From Rhodococcus oxybenzonivorans (GTDB lineage: Bacteria; Actinomycetota; Actinomycetes; Mycobacteriales; Mycobacteriaceae), in NCBI RefSeq assembly GCF_003130705.1, contig NZ_CP021354.1, positions 3,534,001 through 3,598,000 of the forward strand: 64,000 bases of DNA, written 5' to 3'. Positions 26,823-36,931 of this stretch are shown here, piece after piece. The position numbers were made by a program, and so were the translations under genes. The first letter of the stretch is position 1. Every line of letters begins with the position of its first letter. The notes under the pieces are model-generated. The model searched no databases and was not told where the DNA came from. It saw nothing but the letters and a program-made list of their open reading frames with translations.

Positions 26823-27926
26823 TCAGGTCGTAGTGCGCGTGACGTCGGAATTGCGCAGCCAGATCGACACGGCCTCGGCCCTGTTGGATGCACCGAGTTT
26901 GCGCAGGATACGGGTGATGTGCGTCTTGACGGTTCCCTCGGAGATGACCAGCCTGCGGGCGATCTTGCCGTTGGAGTCACCATCCGCCATGAGTCGCACG
27001 ATCTGCACCTCGCGGCGGGTGAGGACGGAGTCGTCGTCGCGACCGAGCGCGACGGACTTCGCTACCCCGGGGCCGGACGCCTTGGTCCAGCGCCCGAGGC
27101 CGTCCAGCTGGGTACGCATAGCCGAAAGACCCTCCAGCACACTAACTCTCGCCAGGTTCTGACTCATCCCTTCGGCGAACGTCGACAACAGCGCTTGATC
27201 GACGCTGGTCAGATTGCGCCTCTGGTGATAGCAGTCGCCGTGCACCAGTCCGACGACGTCACCGTCGACCATCAGCGGCGCAATGCCGTACGACGAGGAT
27301 CTGGTGATCTCGGCCAGCGGGCGGTTGACGCGTGGGTTGTCCTGCACCTCGTGGACGAGCGTCGCCCGAGCACCGACCACGGTGTCGTTCTCGACCAGCA
27401 TGCGGTCGAGCACCGGCGGAGCCTCCCTGCCCACTGCCACGATCTCCTCCGCCCAGCGCGGATCCCGGACAACGTGCATCGTGTGCAACTGCCACGACCC
27501 GTCCACCGTCGACAGCAGCGCACGATCGAAGCCGAGGCTGCACACCGCCTCGGGAGCGCGGGCCAGCAGCGCGTCGACGGTCTGCGCGTCGCCGACCCGT
27601 GCCAACGCCGACTGAACCTTGGCAAGAATCTCCGCGTGGTCGGCCTGCCCCAGCTGCGCCAGCGCAGCCTCCGCCTCGCGTATGCGACCGAGAATCGCCA
27701 TCAAGGATGTCAGAACGTCGGACGACGGGTCGTCACGGCCGATCGCACGCGTCATCTCCGTGGTCACCAGGTCCCACAGCCGGCCCAGCGCCTGACTGTG
27801 GGACTGTGCGCCGACCGGCTGCGGGCCGCTGAGGTCGCGGTCCAGCAGCACGCTCACGTCGTGGGTGATGCCAGCGATCGCATCGTGCAGCGCCACGGCA
27901 TTCTGCCGGATAGACGAGTTGCGCAT
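26823..27926 (-). CDS. GAF-domain LuxR-family transcriptional regulator, second paralogue
   Basis: The 367-residue protein has a helical N-terminus, a GAF-like domain in the middle and a C-terminal LuxR helix-turn-helix (LTRREVQIVRLMADGDSNG, then ISEGTVKTHITRILRKL). It is a paralogue of the regulator at 7473-8537. It lies directly upstream of cassette 2 on the same strand, which it probably controls. The start has GGGAG six bases upstream. Confidence 0.85.
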   Translation of the reverse strand: MRNSSIRQNAVALHDAIAGITHDVSVLLDRDLSGPQPVGAQSHSQALGRLWDLVTTEMTRAIGRDDPSSDVLTSLMAILGRIREAEAALAQLGQADHAEILAKVQSALARVGDAQTVDALLARAPEAVCSLGFDRALLSTVDGSWQLHTMHVVRDPRWAEEIVAVGREAPPVLDRMLVENDTVVGARATLVHEVQDNPRVNRPLAEITRSSSYGIAPLMVDGDVVGLVHGDCYHQRRNLTSVDQALLSTFAEGMSQNLARVSVLEGLSAMRTQLDGLGRWTKASGPGVAKSVALGRDDDSVLTRREVQIVRLMADGDSNGKIARRLVISEGTVKTHITRILRKLGASNRAEAVSIWLRNSDVTRTTT

Positions 27927-28007
27927 ACTGCACTCCCATGAAGGTCGCTGACCTACACCATGCTAGGCATTCTGGTGATCCACGTCACTTCCACGACCCG
28001 CGGTGGG

Positions 28008-29375
28008 CTAGCGGCGCTGCGGTTCCAGCGCCGCGGCCTCCCGGGCCTCGGACGATGCGGTCGCGTCACGTGTCACCCGACGGGATTGGTCGAACAGCCC
28101 GCCACCGATCACCAGTACCGCACACCCGATTATCAGCAGCGATACGCCCCACGTCGCGTGGCTGGACGACATGGTCACCATCGTCAGCGCAAGGATCGGG
28201 GCCAAGCCCCCTGCTGCGGCGCCGCTGACCTCACGGCCGGTGCCGATGCCCGAGGCGCGGACCTCGGTGGGGAATTGTCGCGCCATGTACGGGCTTGCCG
28301 CCACCATGATCATCGGCGCCAAGACACCGGTCGTGACCACCATGACACCCCAGATGAGCGGGGATCGGCCGGTGTCGAACAGCCAGAAGGCAGGGAAGGC
28401 CATCAGCGCGACCCCCATCGCGCCGCCGATCATGACCTTGCGGGTGTCCACACGGTCGGACAGGCGCCCGATCAGCGGACACGCGATGATTGCCGCGATG
28501 CTCGCGAACGTCACCCCGAGCGCACCGATATTCTTCGGCACACCCTGAAACTCCGTGAGGTAGGACAGCGAGAACGTCTTGAAGGTGTAGGAGAGGGCGG
28601 AGTACCCGCCGTACACGGCCGCGACCACGACGAGTCCCTGCCAGTTACCGCGCACCAGGTCCCGCAGAACCTGGAAGCCCTTACGCTGCCGTGCCTCGGT
28701 CGCCACCTTCTCGAACTCCTCCGACTCGGGCATCGAGCGGCGAATCCAGTAGCCCACGATCACGATCGCAAAGCTCGCGATGAACGGCACCCGCCATCCC
28801 CACGTGTAGAGGGCCTCGTCGTCGAGGCTGGTGACCGCGGCGACTGCGAGCGACGCCGCGAGCAAGCCGATCTGTGCGCCCATCACCGGGTAGGCGCCGT
28901 ACCGGCCCCTGGTCTTCTCGTCGGCATGCTCGTAGGCGACCGTGATTGCACTGCCCAGCTCGGCACTCGCACCGAATCCCTGCAGGATCCGTAGAAAGAT
29001 CAGTAGCGCCGGTGCCGCTACGCCGATGGCGGCATACGAGGGCACGAGTCCGATGAGCCCGGAGGCGATTCCCATGATCAGTAGGCTGATCGACAGCACC
29101 GCCTTGCGCCCGATGCGGTCACCGAGGATTCCGAAGAGGATGCCACCGAAGGGCCGGGCCAGGAATCCGACCGCGAACGTGGAAAACGCCGCGAGGGTGC
29201 TGGCCGACGAATTCGCCGACGGGAAGAATACCTTCCCGAAGACGAGCGCCGCCATCGACGCGTAGAGGTAGAAGTCGAACCACTCCAGCGACGTTCCGAT
29301 GATGACTGCCGCGCCGACCTTCTTCACCCTTTGCGGGGATTTCCGCCCAACGGATATTTCGCGTTTCTTCGCCAC
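28008..29375 (-). CDS. MHS-family major facilitator transporter
   Basis: The 455-residue protein has about 12 hydrophobic helices and the metabolite:H+ symporter hallmark GTSLEWFDFYLY near residue 30, with DRIGRK in the first cytoplasmic loop region. Members import organic acids or related metabolites with protons. It lies upstream of the GAF-LuxR gene and cassette 2 on the same strand and may import their substrate. The GTG start at 29375 follows GAGAGGA; a palindrome lies about 43 bases upstream. Confidence 0.9.
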   Translation of the reverse strand: MAKKREISVGRKSPQRVKKVGAAVIIGTSLEWFDFYLYASMAALVFGKVFFPSANSSASTLAAFSTFAVGFLARPFGGILFGILGDRIGRKAVLSISLLIMGIASGLIGLVPSYAAIGVAAPALLIFLRILQGFGASAELGSAITVAYEHADEKTRGRYGAYPVMGAQIGLLAASLAVAAVTSLDDEALYTWGWRVPFIASFAIVIVGYWIRRSMPESEEFEKVATEARQRKGFQVLRDLVRGNWQGLVVVAAVYGGYSALSYTFKTFSLSYLTEFQGVPKNIGALGVTFASIAAIIACPLIGRLSDRVDTRKVMIGGAMGVALMAFPAFWLFDTGRSPLIWGVMVVTTGVLAPMIMVAASPYMARQFPTEVRASGIGTGREVSGAAAGGLAPILALTMVTMSSSHATWGVSLLIIGCAVLVIGGGLFDQSRRVTRDATASSEAREAAALEPQRR

Positions 29376-29417
29376 GCGTCAAGTCCTCTCTCAGTGGCCA
29401 ACCTGTCGCGTGAATCT

Positions 29418-29429
29418 ATTATGCATAAT
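29418..29429. promoter_or_regulatory. Palindrome in the transporter promoter
   Basis: ATTATGCATAAT is a perfect 12-base palindrome in an AT-rich stretch upstream of the MHS transporter start. It fits a dimeric regulator site or a promoter core element. The rest of 29376-29599 holds nothing else that I can identify, apart from possibly the end of the adjacent transposable element. Confidence 0.4.
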
Positions 29430-29599
29430 CTTTAAAATCAAGCGACCGGAATCACTGCCTGGGACCGCATGACAGGTGCGCCACTCCCCCGTCGGTGCGA
29501 AAGAAACAGGGCTGCCCTCTGCACACGCGCCGTTACTCCGACCGGGCTGCCCTCTCGCTCCGATCGCTCCGCCCAGCTGATCAATGCACCGCATAGCGT

Positions 29600-31052
29600 C
29601 TACTTAAATCTCATACTATCTGCCACTGACGTGGCCGATGTCGGAGATGTAGGTACTTCACGGCTACCCGTAACAACATGCGATGCTGCTGCGGGTTTGA
29701 CCGTGTCCCACACCGACGCTCGAGGTGCAGGAACAATCTTTATCTGTTTCACCCCCGCCTGGGGTGTCGCGGTGGGAACACTGCGGCGGACCCGGCGATG
29801 CCGCGGGCGGCTCGGGGTGGGGCTGGTCTTGTGGCGGCACTGCCGGACCGGCGCATGCTCGGTAACCCGAATCTCCGGGTTCTTCCCGCGCTTGCGAACA
29901 ACTCTGCTGCGCCCCAGTAGTGCACGTTTAGCGAGGTTCACCCCTGCCACGTGATCACGATTGCCGCCGACCTTGCACCGTGCGCACCATGCCCGGTGAT
30001 AGCCGCCCGGCCGGGAGAGGGTGTCGTTACAACTTGGGCACAGCGCCGACGTGCCGCGTGCTGGGACGGACACCACCGTCACGCCGACTCCTTTGGCTGT
30101 GTGTGCGAGAGCGTCGACGGCTTTGCGGCGGGCGGACTGCGCGGCCCGGTTGTTGTTCACCCGGCCGTGTCCCCGTGTTTCGAGGGTGGTGAGGTCTTCG
30201 ATCGCGATCACCTTCGCGCCGGCCGCGGCGGCGTAGTGGTCACTTCCCGGCCGAAGTGGAAGGCTAGTTCGCGGTTGATCTTGCCCCGTTTGACACCGAT
30301 CGCGGTGCGGTGGGCGTCGAGGACCGCGATCTTCTCTTCCAGTTCGGCGCGCACCTCGGATGGTGCGGTCGCGGCGAGCCGCGTCAAACGTGCGGCTTTG
30401 CGGTGCAGGTGTTGGCCTTCCGCTTGCAGGCGGGCCAGCCTGATCCCCAGACCCCGGTCGTCGTAGGTGAAGCCCCGGTAGTCCGAGACCAACCCGTCCG
30501 GGCGTTCGGTGACGATGGCGGCCGCTCCGAGGGTGGCCGGCGACCAATCCACTCCCACCGCGGTTGCTCCCGCACTCAGATCGGCAGCGGCTATCTGCTC
30601 GGTCGCCGCGCAGCGCAGCAGCAGGCCACGGCGGTCGAGGACGAGAGTGGGCAGATGCCAATCCGTGATTGCTCTGGTGTGCAGGTGTGGTGGGATGGTG
30701 GCGGTCAACCGGACCCTGCGCCAGTGCGCCCGACCTGTCGGGGCGGCGGTGGTGGGCAGTTTGACCGTCAACACCATGACACCGTCTGCGACGGTGATGT
30801 GTGCGAGTTGACGATCGGCAGCGGAAAGCCTGGCCATCACACAGGTCTGCGGCGGTCCCTGCACATCGGTGATGCGTAGGCGTTCGGTGGCCGCGCCGTC
30901 GGTGCGGCGGGCGCGCGCCCGGTGACGGGGTCGAACCTGGCCGACAGGGCACTGATTGCGTGGTCCCGGTACGCCAAGGTACGAAGCGTGCCGACAACCT
31001 GGCGGGTGGTGAACGAAAACTGACGCGGCACAGTGAATCCGGCAACAGTCAT
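29600..31052 (-). pseudogene. tnpB: Frameshifted TnpB (RuvC-like RNA-guided nuclease family)
   Basis: The protein is spread over three frames. The N-terminus (MTVAGFTVPRQF) reads from 31052; a shift near 30900-30930 moves to a frame carrying the first RuvC Asp in AVGVDWSP. A second shift near 30230 moves to the frame with IEDLTTLETRG (Glu), the CPSC and CARC zinc finger and GNRDHVAGVN (last Asp). All three catalytic acids and the four zinc cysteines are still present, so decay is recent or the frameshifts are assembly errors. A guide RNA would be expected at the 3' end near 29400-29700 but cannot be defined by eye. Confidence 0.8.
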
Positions 31053-31055
31053 CGG

Positions 31056-31676
31056 CTACCCCTCCTCCAACCTCGCTGCCGCATCGTCGAGAAGTCGGCG
31101 TTGATTCTGTTTCGACCGCAGCCGGTAGAACCGGCCCGAAAACGACGCGAGCAACGCCATGAAGTCATCCATCAACTCCTCCACCAGCGACTTGTCGCCA
31201 TGCTCCCGCAGGACCTCGACCGTAACCCCGACCACCGACAAATACCTTTCGATCCAGGCGACTCCGAACCGGGCCAACCGATCCCGCCACACCACCCGCA
31301 CCACCGTGAAGTGGCCTTTGGCGGCGTCGTCGAGCATCCGGTCCAAACCGGCCCGCGTTTCCCTCAAACCAGAACCGCGATCCTTCTACACCCGGTACAC
31401 GGCCCCGGAAGCGCTCTCGCGCAACATCGACTCCTCATTGGCGAGCGAGGACTCCTGCCCCGTCGAGCCGGACACTCGGCAGTACCACACTTCCACCCGG
31501 TCGGCCGGAGCCTTGTGCGGGGCAGGAGGACGGCCGAGGTAGGCATCCAGGTCAGTGCGATCAAACACGCGCTGGCCGGAACCTCTACGCCGGGAGGGCA
31601 ACCGGCCTTCCGGCGCGGCCTTACGGACGCCCACGACTGACATGTTCAGATACGCCGCGGCCTCACCAATTCGCAT
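31056..31676 (-). pseudogene. tnpA: IS607-type serine recombinase TnpA with an in-frame amber stop
   Basis: The frame opens with a MerR-like helix-turn-helix (RIGEAAAYLNMSVVGVRK) and the resolvase start VWYCRVSGS. A TAG at 31386-31388 interrupts the segment YRV-stop-KDRGSG, where the family usually has a residue. The same frame continues with RAGLDRMLDDA and WRDRLARFG to the stop at 31056. Only one base change is needed to restore a protein of about 206 residues. Confidence 0.8.
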
Positions 31677-31690
31677 GAACGAGAGTAGCA

Positions 31691-32089
31691 GAAAGAATCA
31701 GGGAGTATCATATGTCACATCAACTGTTGCGAGCCCACGCGGTCGGAAACGTCCGCCGAACCGTGGACAGGAGCACCCGGGGGAACTGTCGATGACTCCG
31801 ACGGACGCGACACGGAAGCGATTCGACTGCAAGGGACTTGAGAACCGCAACCGTCTGCCTGCCGGACCGAAGTACGGCGACGTCATGCACGGCCGCCCGC
31901 GCCCGCTCGACATCGGCAAGGACCTTCGGCGATCGAACACGGCCGAGGACGCACTCGGCATCGCGGACGGGCCCAGGGGCGGTCACCGACCAGCCACCCT
32001 CGTCAGTCCTTCCGCGGCGGCGCGATGGGTCAACACCGAGTTCACTACTGGAGAATCTTGTGAAGACCTGGGAGATACACGTCCCAGGA
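31691..32089. other. Spacer without recognisable gene
   Basis: About 400 bases between the IS607 remnant and the cold-shock terminator. Short open frames on both strands show no family I recognise. Confidence 0.5.
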
Positions 32090-32119
32090 CGGGGCCACAT
32101 CCGTGTGGATGCGGCCCCG
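32090..32119 (-). terminator. Hairpin terminator of the cold-shock gene
   Basis: CGGGGCCACATCC pairs with GGATGCGGCCCCG across a GTGT loop, with one mismatch, eleven bases after the cold-shock stop on the minus strand. Confidence 0.65.
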
Positions 32120-32129
32120 CGGAGGTTTG

Positions 32130-32333
32130 TCAGACTCCCCGCACGCTCTGGGCTTGCGGACCCTTCTGTCCCTGGCCGACCTCGAACTCCACACGCTGGT
32201 TCTCGTCGAGCGACTTGTAGCCGCTGCCCTGAATCTCGGAGAAGTGGACGAAAAGATCAGCTCCGCCATCGTCCGGCGTGATGAATCCGAAACCCTTTTC
32301 ACCGTTGAACCACTTCACAACGCCCTGTGCCAT
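32130..32333 (-). CDS. Cold-shock protein (CspA family)
   Basis: The 67-residue single-domain protein has the RNA-binding motifs KGFGFI and DLFVHF and the family start [14 protein letters not shown]. It binds single-stranded RNA or DNA as a chaperone. The size is exactly that of bacterial cold-shock proteins. The ATG at 32333 is preferred to longer in-frame starts. It is a single-gene unit with a hairpin terminator. Confidence 0.95.
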   Translation of the reverse strand: MAQGVVKWFNGEKGFGFITPDDGGADLFVHFSEIQGSGYKSLDENQRVEFEVGQGQKGPQAQSVRGV

Positions 32334-32546
32334 GCTTCGTCTCCCTGCAGCAACTTGGAGCCGGGACCTCACAGCGAAGTCCCGATCTCATGCATGATCC
32401 TGCCAGCATCGGGCACCGGTCACCGGCACGGTTCCACCGAGGACGTCACTACGTCGTTCAATGCGGTCACTCGTCCAAGAGACGGGCAGTGAGTTCCGGC
32501 ATCAGGTGGACGTCAGGCTGCCGGAAGGGGGCTGGCGGGTTCAGGT

Positions 32547-33083
32547 ATGTTTCCGCACATGAGAGCCGCATCGTGGTTGAGCGTGGCGACCGGGGCGCTG
32601 TCCGGCGCCGCCGTTGCCGCAGCGTGGCGGAGGGCATACCTTGCCGATCAGGCAAGGCTCGACGCCGAAGCCGAGCGGGACGCGGCATTGGAGCAAGTTG
32701 CCGAAATTGGGCGGACTGCCGTGCAGCAGGTATGCCCACGTCCGCAGAACGTCGACTTCCACGTCCAACGCATCCGGGGAGCGGTCGACCGGTTCCGGCT
32801 TCGGAATGTCGGGAGCGGCACGGTCACGGACGTCCGATTCGTCATAGACCCCGCGGAGGAGCAGAACCGCCGCATCCCGACGCCACACTGGCTACAGGAC
32901 GAGCCGGTGACCTTGCTGCCGAATCAATGGGCTGACTTCGGTGCGAGCGCTCTCACGCTCGTTGCCGGTTCCTGGCGATTAGTCTTTCCGGCGTTTATCA
33001 CCGTCCTCTGCGAAGAAGGCAGCACACCCATGCGAATAGACCTGCCCACTGCCGGCGTTGCCGAAGACGACACAATCGGCTGA
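32547..33083 (+). CDS. Hypothetical protein with one N-terminal membrane segment
   Basis: The 178-residue protein has a hydrophobic segment at about residues 8-26 (WLSVATGALSGAAVAAAW), a short charged helical stretch (QARLDAEAERDAALEQ) that may be a coiled coil, then a soluble beta-rich domain. I do not recognise a family. An ATG four codons later is an equally good start. It stands alone. Confidence 0.55.
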   Translation: MFPHMRAASWLSVATGALSGAAVAAAWRRAYLADQARLDAEAERDAALEQVAEIGRTAVQQVCPRPQNVDFHVQRIRGAVDRFRLRNVGSGTVTDVRFVIDPAEEQNRRIPTPHWLQDEPVTLLPNQWADFGASALTLVAGSWRLVFPAFITVLCEEGSTPMRIDLPTAGVAEDDTIG

Positions 33084-33360
33084 CCACTCGATTCGGCTTT
33101 CCGACAGACTGCGTCGTCGAGGCCGCCGTCGCCGGAAGCCGATACATGCCGCGCCGATCGATTCACTGGTTTCTGAATACAGAGTATTGTGTACCGTTTG
33201 GAATGGAGCTGCTGGTTCATCGCGAGGCCCTGGCCCGCTTCGGGTAAGTCGCTTTCCGACTCGACGCGGACTTGAATCTGCTGACCCCGAGGTTCGGACC
33301 GGGATTCCGTCCGAGCTGGCGCGGCAGATCGGAGTCTCACGGGAGAATCTGTCCATCACC

Positions 33361-33660
33361 TGGCGTGCCTGCGCTGGTGCGGCCTCCGCGGCAACGGTCG
33401 TCTGGCAGTTCGCGAGTCCGGACCCACAGTCACGGGAGAAAACCGTGCTGGATGTCAGCGCAATCTCATTCCTCGGCCTCGCCTTTATGTCACTGTCGGC
33501 GCCGTCCGATCACTGCTCGGATTCGGCGAGTCCGACCCCTCGGCCGTGGGAATCATATTGGTAGCAGCGAGTTCAGTCATGCTGGTGTTGTCGTCGACGC
33601 AGCGCCGTGCGGGCCGAGAGCTGTTCGGCACCGTTGGCTGCTGCTGATTGCGGAGAACCT
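33361..33660 (+). pseudogene. Remnant of a cation-efflux (CDF-like) membrane protein
   Basis: The plus strand encodes ATVVWQFASPD, then SFLGLAF; after a frameshift near 33488 it continues YVTVGAVRSLLGFGESD and STQRRAGREL. These match transmembrane segments and the QRRAGREL loop of actinobacterial cation-efflux proteins. Both ends are missing. Confidence 0.6.
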
Positions 33661-33984
33661 AGCGGCAACTGCTGCGAGGGCTGACGCCCTGACGACCGAC
33701 GCTCCGAGACGTCTACTCATAGACGCCACGGTCGATCGTGATCGACCTCGTCACCGAGGAGTGTCAAGAGCAATCACCGGAGCCTTCTGACTCAGGCGCA
33801 TAATCGCACTCCACGGCCTGTAAGCGTGTGCGCCTGGCCCAAACACCGCTTGTCGAAAGGGTGATTCGACGACGGTGCTTGTCAGAAGCGGGCGGCGACC
33901 GCTCCTCGTCAGGTGTATTCGTGAGACTTCCCCAAGCACTTCGTGCAGGGAGCCGCCCCACCAAGCTTGCGGGCCAAGGCGAGG

Positions 33985-34315
33985 CCAGGCAAGGCCAAAG
34001 GTATTTACTTCGATGCGTACCTCATGGTCGATGTCTTCTCCTGCTGCAGCGTCGGCGCGCGTCGGCCGATCCGAACCCGGGCTGCTTCCCGCTGAGATGA
34101 TGGCTGAAGTTCTCGCTGTGCACGGCATTTCGAACGTAGTACACGGCGATCGGGGAAGGTCGACGACTGTAGAACCGTCTCGACACTGCTCGCCGACCTC
34201 GAGGTCACTCGCTTGCACTCACGGCCACGGGTATCGAACAACAACCCCTACTCGGAATCGCTGTTCACGAGCCTCGAATACGGCCGGCGTTCCGCGCTCC
34301 GCACGGCCCGGAGGA
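33985..34315 (+). pseudogene. IS3-family transposase remnant (integrase core)
   Basis: Pieces of an rve integrase domain appear on the plus strand: GIYFDAYLMVDVFS with its Asp, VHGDRG with the second Asp, and, after a shift near 34180, LHSRPRVSNNNPYSESLF with the final Glu, then TSLEYG. The spacing fits an IS3-family OrfB. Between the pieces the frame is disrupted and no ends were found. Confidence 0.65.
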
Positions 34316-34562
34316 GCAAGAATTGCATTCCCCTGCATTTTCCCAGCCCCCCGTTCACCTTCAGATCGAAATCCGAAGCCTCCGGGCAACGGCACACCAA
34401 CTACAAGATTCGAACACATCAGCATTGTTGTCGCCGTCACGATCGTCATCGACTGCGCAAGAGCGCATTTCGTCATACCGTCCTCCGTTCCAGCTCAGGG
34501 TCAATCCCGACTGCGGAAGCATTCACCACGCGCCAACAGTCCACACTTCCGCGTCTCCATAC

Positions 34563-35090
34563 TCACGTGGAACTCCCGCCAGGGCTAGTACTGCGCGGAC
34601 GAGCATCAACCATCGACAGCAGATAGGCGCGGGCCTCGGGCGGGCACAACGACTCCGGGATGCGCGCCGCGCGACCCATGCCGCCATGGATGTAGAGATA
34701 CACCAATCCGTGTGCGACCTCGATCCTGGCAATCGAGCCGTGCCCAATGACTATCTGGGCCAAAGGATCTTCCAGGAGCATCCCGAAGGAGTTGAAGCCG
34801 GTGGCCCACTGGGCGCCCGGGCGCACAGTCGTCCGATTCACGCGCACGATCACCACGAATAACGCAAGTGGAAACCCCACCACAATGACCCCAAATAGGG
34901 CGGCCAGTTCCTCTTCACCACTCCACACGGCCACCACCAGTGCCACCGCCACGAACGCGAAGTAGACAATCACTTTCGGACGCCGAAAAACTCGCAACAG
35001 GGCCAGACGGGAGAACCGGCTCACGTCACCGGGTTGGGCCGTCCACGTGTACTGCACCGCAGGCACCGAAACATCATCATTGGTGGGCAA
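34563..35090 (-). CDS. Membrane protein with YcxB-like layout, hypothetical
   Basis: The 175-residue protein has two hydrophobic segments near residues 35-75 (VIVYFAFVAVALVVAV, FGVIVVGFPLALFVVIV), then a soluble C-terminal part ending in a Ser/Pro tail. The layout recalls YcxB-type proteins, in which two helices precede a PH-like domain. The TTG start at 35090 follows GAGAGG eight bases away. Function unknown. Confidence 0.55.
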   Translation of the reverse strand: MPTNDDVSVPAVQYTWTAQPGDVSRFSRLALLRVFRRPKVIVYFAFVAVALVVAVWSGEEELAALFGVIVVGFPLALFVVIVRVNRTTVRPGAQWATGFNSFGMLLEDPLAQIVIGHGSIARIEVAHGLVYLYIHGGMGRAARIPESLCPPEARAYLLSMVDARPRSTSPGGSST

Positions 35091-35333
35091 AAGAATTACC
35101 TCTCTATAGCGAATCGCTGGGAATATGTGCGGGACCGTGGCATACAAGCAGCCAGCGATCCGACCAACAAGTTTCGGTGTCGACAGAGCGACATAATAAA
35201 TACCCCGTACACACCATCGTGAGGCGCATGGATGATGTAGTCGACCGGGGGGACGGTTACCAGTAGTCGCCGCCGGCGTCATCGCGCTTCTGCCGAGAAC
35301 GCCCAACAACCATAGACATCGACGGATACACCT

Positions 35334-36644
35334 CTACCGGGAAGCCCCTGTGGAGGCAGGCTGCCCGAGATCCACCGGCAACGACGCCCACCCGCGCAGA
35401 ACCCGGGTGTCACGCCGGATTCCCTCACCTGTCGACCGCAAGTGGGGGAACCGGTCGAACAGCGTCTTCAGTCCCACTTCCGTCTCCGCCTTCGCGAGTG
35501 ATGCACCGAGGCAGTAGTGCCGTCCACCGGAGAACGACAGGTGCTTGCCCGCGTTCTCACGGGTGACATCGAAGCGGTACGGATCCTCGAACAGCTCCGG
35601 GTCACGGTTGGCGCCTGCGAGAACCAGAATTACCAACTCGCCCTCCGCCAGAGACACACCCTCGACCGTCACATCGTGTTTAGCCCGACGCGCCGTCAGC
35701 TGCACCGGTGATTCCAGGCGAAGCATCTCTTCTACCGCCGTCGGCCACAGCGACGGATCCGCCTGCAGGATCTCGAGCTGGTCAGGGTTGTCCAGGAGTA
35801 GCCGGATCCCGCTGCCCAGCAGGTTGACCGTCGTCTCGAAACCGGCGGCCAGGACCAACCCCGCTGTCGCACGGAGCTCTTCGTCGTTGAGCCCGACGCC
35901 GTCCTCGGTGGCCCGGATCAGCTCGCTCATCAGATCATCACCAGGATTGCGGCGAAGCTCGGCGAGGTGACCGGCGAGCCAGGTATCGAATCGCTCGAGC
36001 CCATCCTCGACACGCGTGAACTGTTCCCACGACAACCCGATGTCGAGACTAGGGGCGGCCATCTCCCCGAACTCGAGCACCCGCTGCCGGTCCCCGTCGG
36101 GGACGCCCAGGATCGTGCTGATTACCGCGACAGGAAGCTGTGCGCAGTACTTGTCGACGATGTCGACCTCACGACCGGCTGCCGTCAGCTCGTCGAGGAG
36201 GCGGTCCGCCTTCTCCTGCACCATTACCCGCATCCTGGCGACCGCGCGCGGAGTGAATACCGACGCCACGAGCTTGCGGTAGCGGGTGTGCTCGGGCGGC
36301 TCGACCGATAGTAGCGACGGCGGCTTCAGCGGGTGCAGCGCTTTCGAGCGGGTCTTGTTCTCGATCCACCGCAGCGGCCTCGGGAGACCGGCACCGAACT
36401 CGATCACCCGAAAATCGTCCGAGCGGAGCAGATCATGCACGACGCGGTGCGTGACGGAGATGTTCGCCATCCGCGTCTTCACCAACGGCCCGGCCGCCCG
36501 GATCTGCTCGAACACCTGCCGCGGATCCGCCCGCGTAGCAGGGTCGGCGACCAGCATTGCCTGCAGATCACCACGCTGCGCCGCCTTCTTCGCCCCATAG
36601 CGCACGACGCCGTGCGCCGCGACCCACCTGATCCAAGCCCTCAT
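35334..36644 (-). CDS. Cytochrome P450
   Basis: The 436-residue haem monooxygenase has the oxygen-binding I-helix motif AAGFETT, the ExxR pair in EEMLRLES and the haem-ligand loop FSGGRHYCLG with the proximal Cys. The length is normal for a soluble bacterial P450. No ferredoxin or reductase gene is adjacent, so it depends on partners elsewhere. The ATG at 36644 is chosen; a GTG three codons upstream is possible. Confidence 0.93.
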   Translation of the reverse strand: MRAWIRWVAAHGVVRYGAKKAAQRGDLQAMLVADPATRADPRQVFEQIRAAGPLVKTRMANISVTHRVVHDLLRSDDFRVIEFGAGLPRPLRWIENKTRSKALHPLKPPSLLSVEPPEHTRYRKLVASVFTPRAVARMRVMVQEKADRLLDELTAAGREVDIVDKYCAQLPVAVISTILGVPDGDRQRVLEFGEMAAPSLDIGLSWEQFTRVEDGLERFDTWLAGHLAELRRNPGDDLMSELIRATEDGVGLNDEELRATAGLVLAAGFETTVNLLGSGIRLLLDNPDQLEILQADPSLWPTAVEEMLRLESPVQLTARRAKHDVTVEGVSLAEGELVILVLAGANRDPELFEDPYRFDVTRENAGKHLSFSGGRHYCLGASLAKAETEVGLKTLFDRFPHLRSTGEGIRRDTRVLRGWASLPVDLGQPASTGASR

Positions 36645-36931
36645 CTGCCCCACCCCTTCCGCTGCCCAGTGTGAACCTCCCCAGCCAACAGAAGACCAAC
36701 ACCCCCCTTTTTTGGCTTATCCCGGGCCATGCCTCACAGCCCCCGATCAGCGATCGACTCTCGTCGCCTGACGTCAAGTCCGGTCGCGGATGTTGCGGTC
36801 GGATCCGGTGCGTAGTGGCGAAGAAATCGTTTGCCGCAACCGATCCGGGCGGGCATCGAAGGAACCTTCCTGGCGATCGACGCTTGCATGAACCGCCTAA
36901 GGTCGGCTGTCCCGTTGGGGGGATTCCCAGG

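Larger units (their letters stand above)
29600..31690 (-). mobile_element. Decayed IS607-type element (serine recombinase tnpA plus tnpB)
   Basis: A MerR-like/serine-recombinase transposase gene followed four bases later by a TnpB gene on the same strand is the normal IS607 layout. Both genes are broken. The outer ends were not resolved; no terminal inverted repeat is expected for this family, so the limits given are those of the coding remnants. Confidence 0.8.

Noticed and set aside
33751..34218. Minus-strand open frame of 155 codons in the debris zone
   Set aside because: It overlaps the IS3 remnant on the other strand and shows no recognisable domain or ribosome site.
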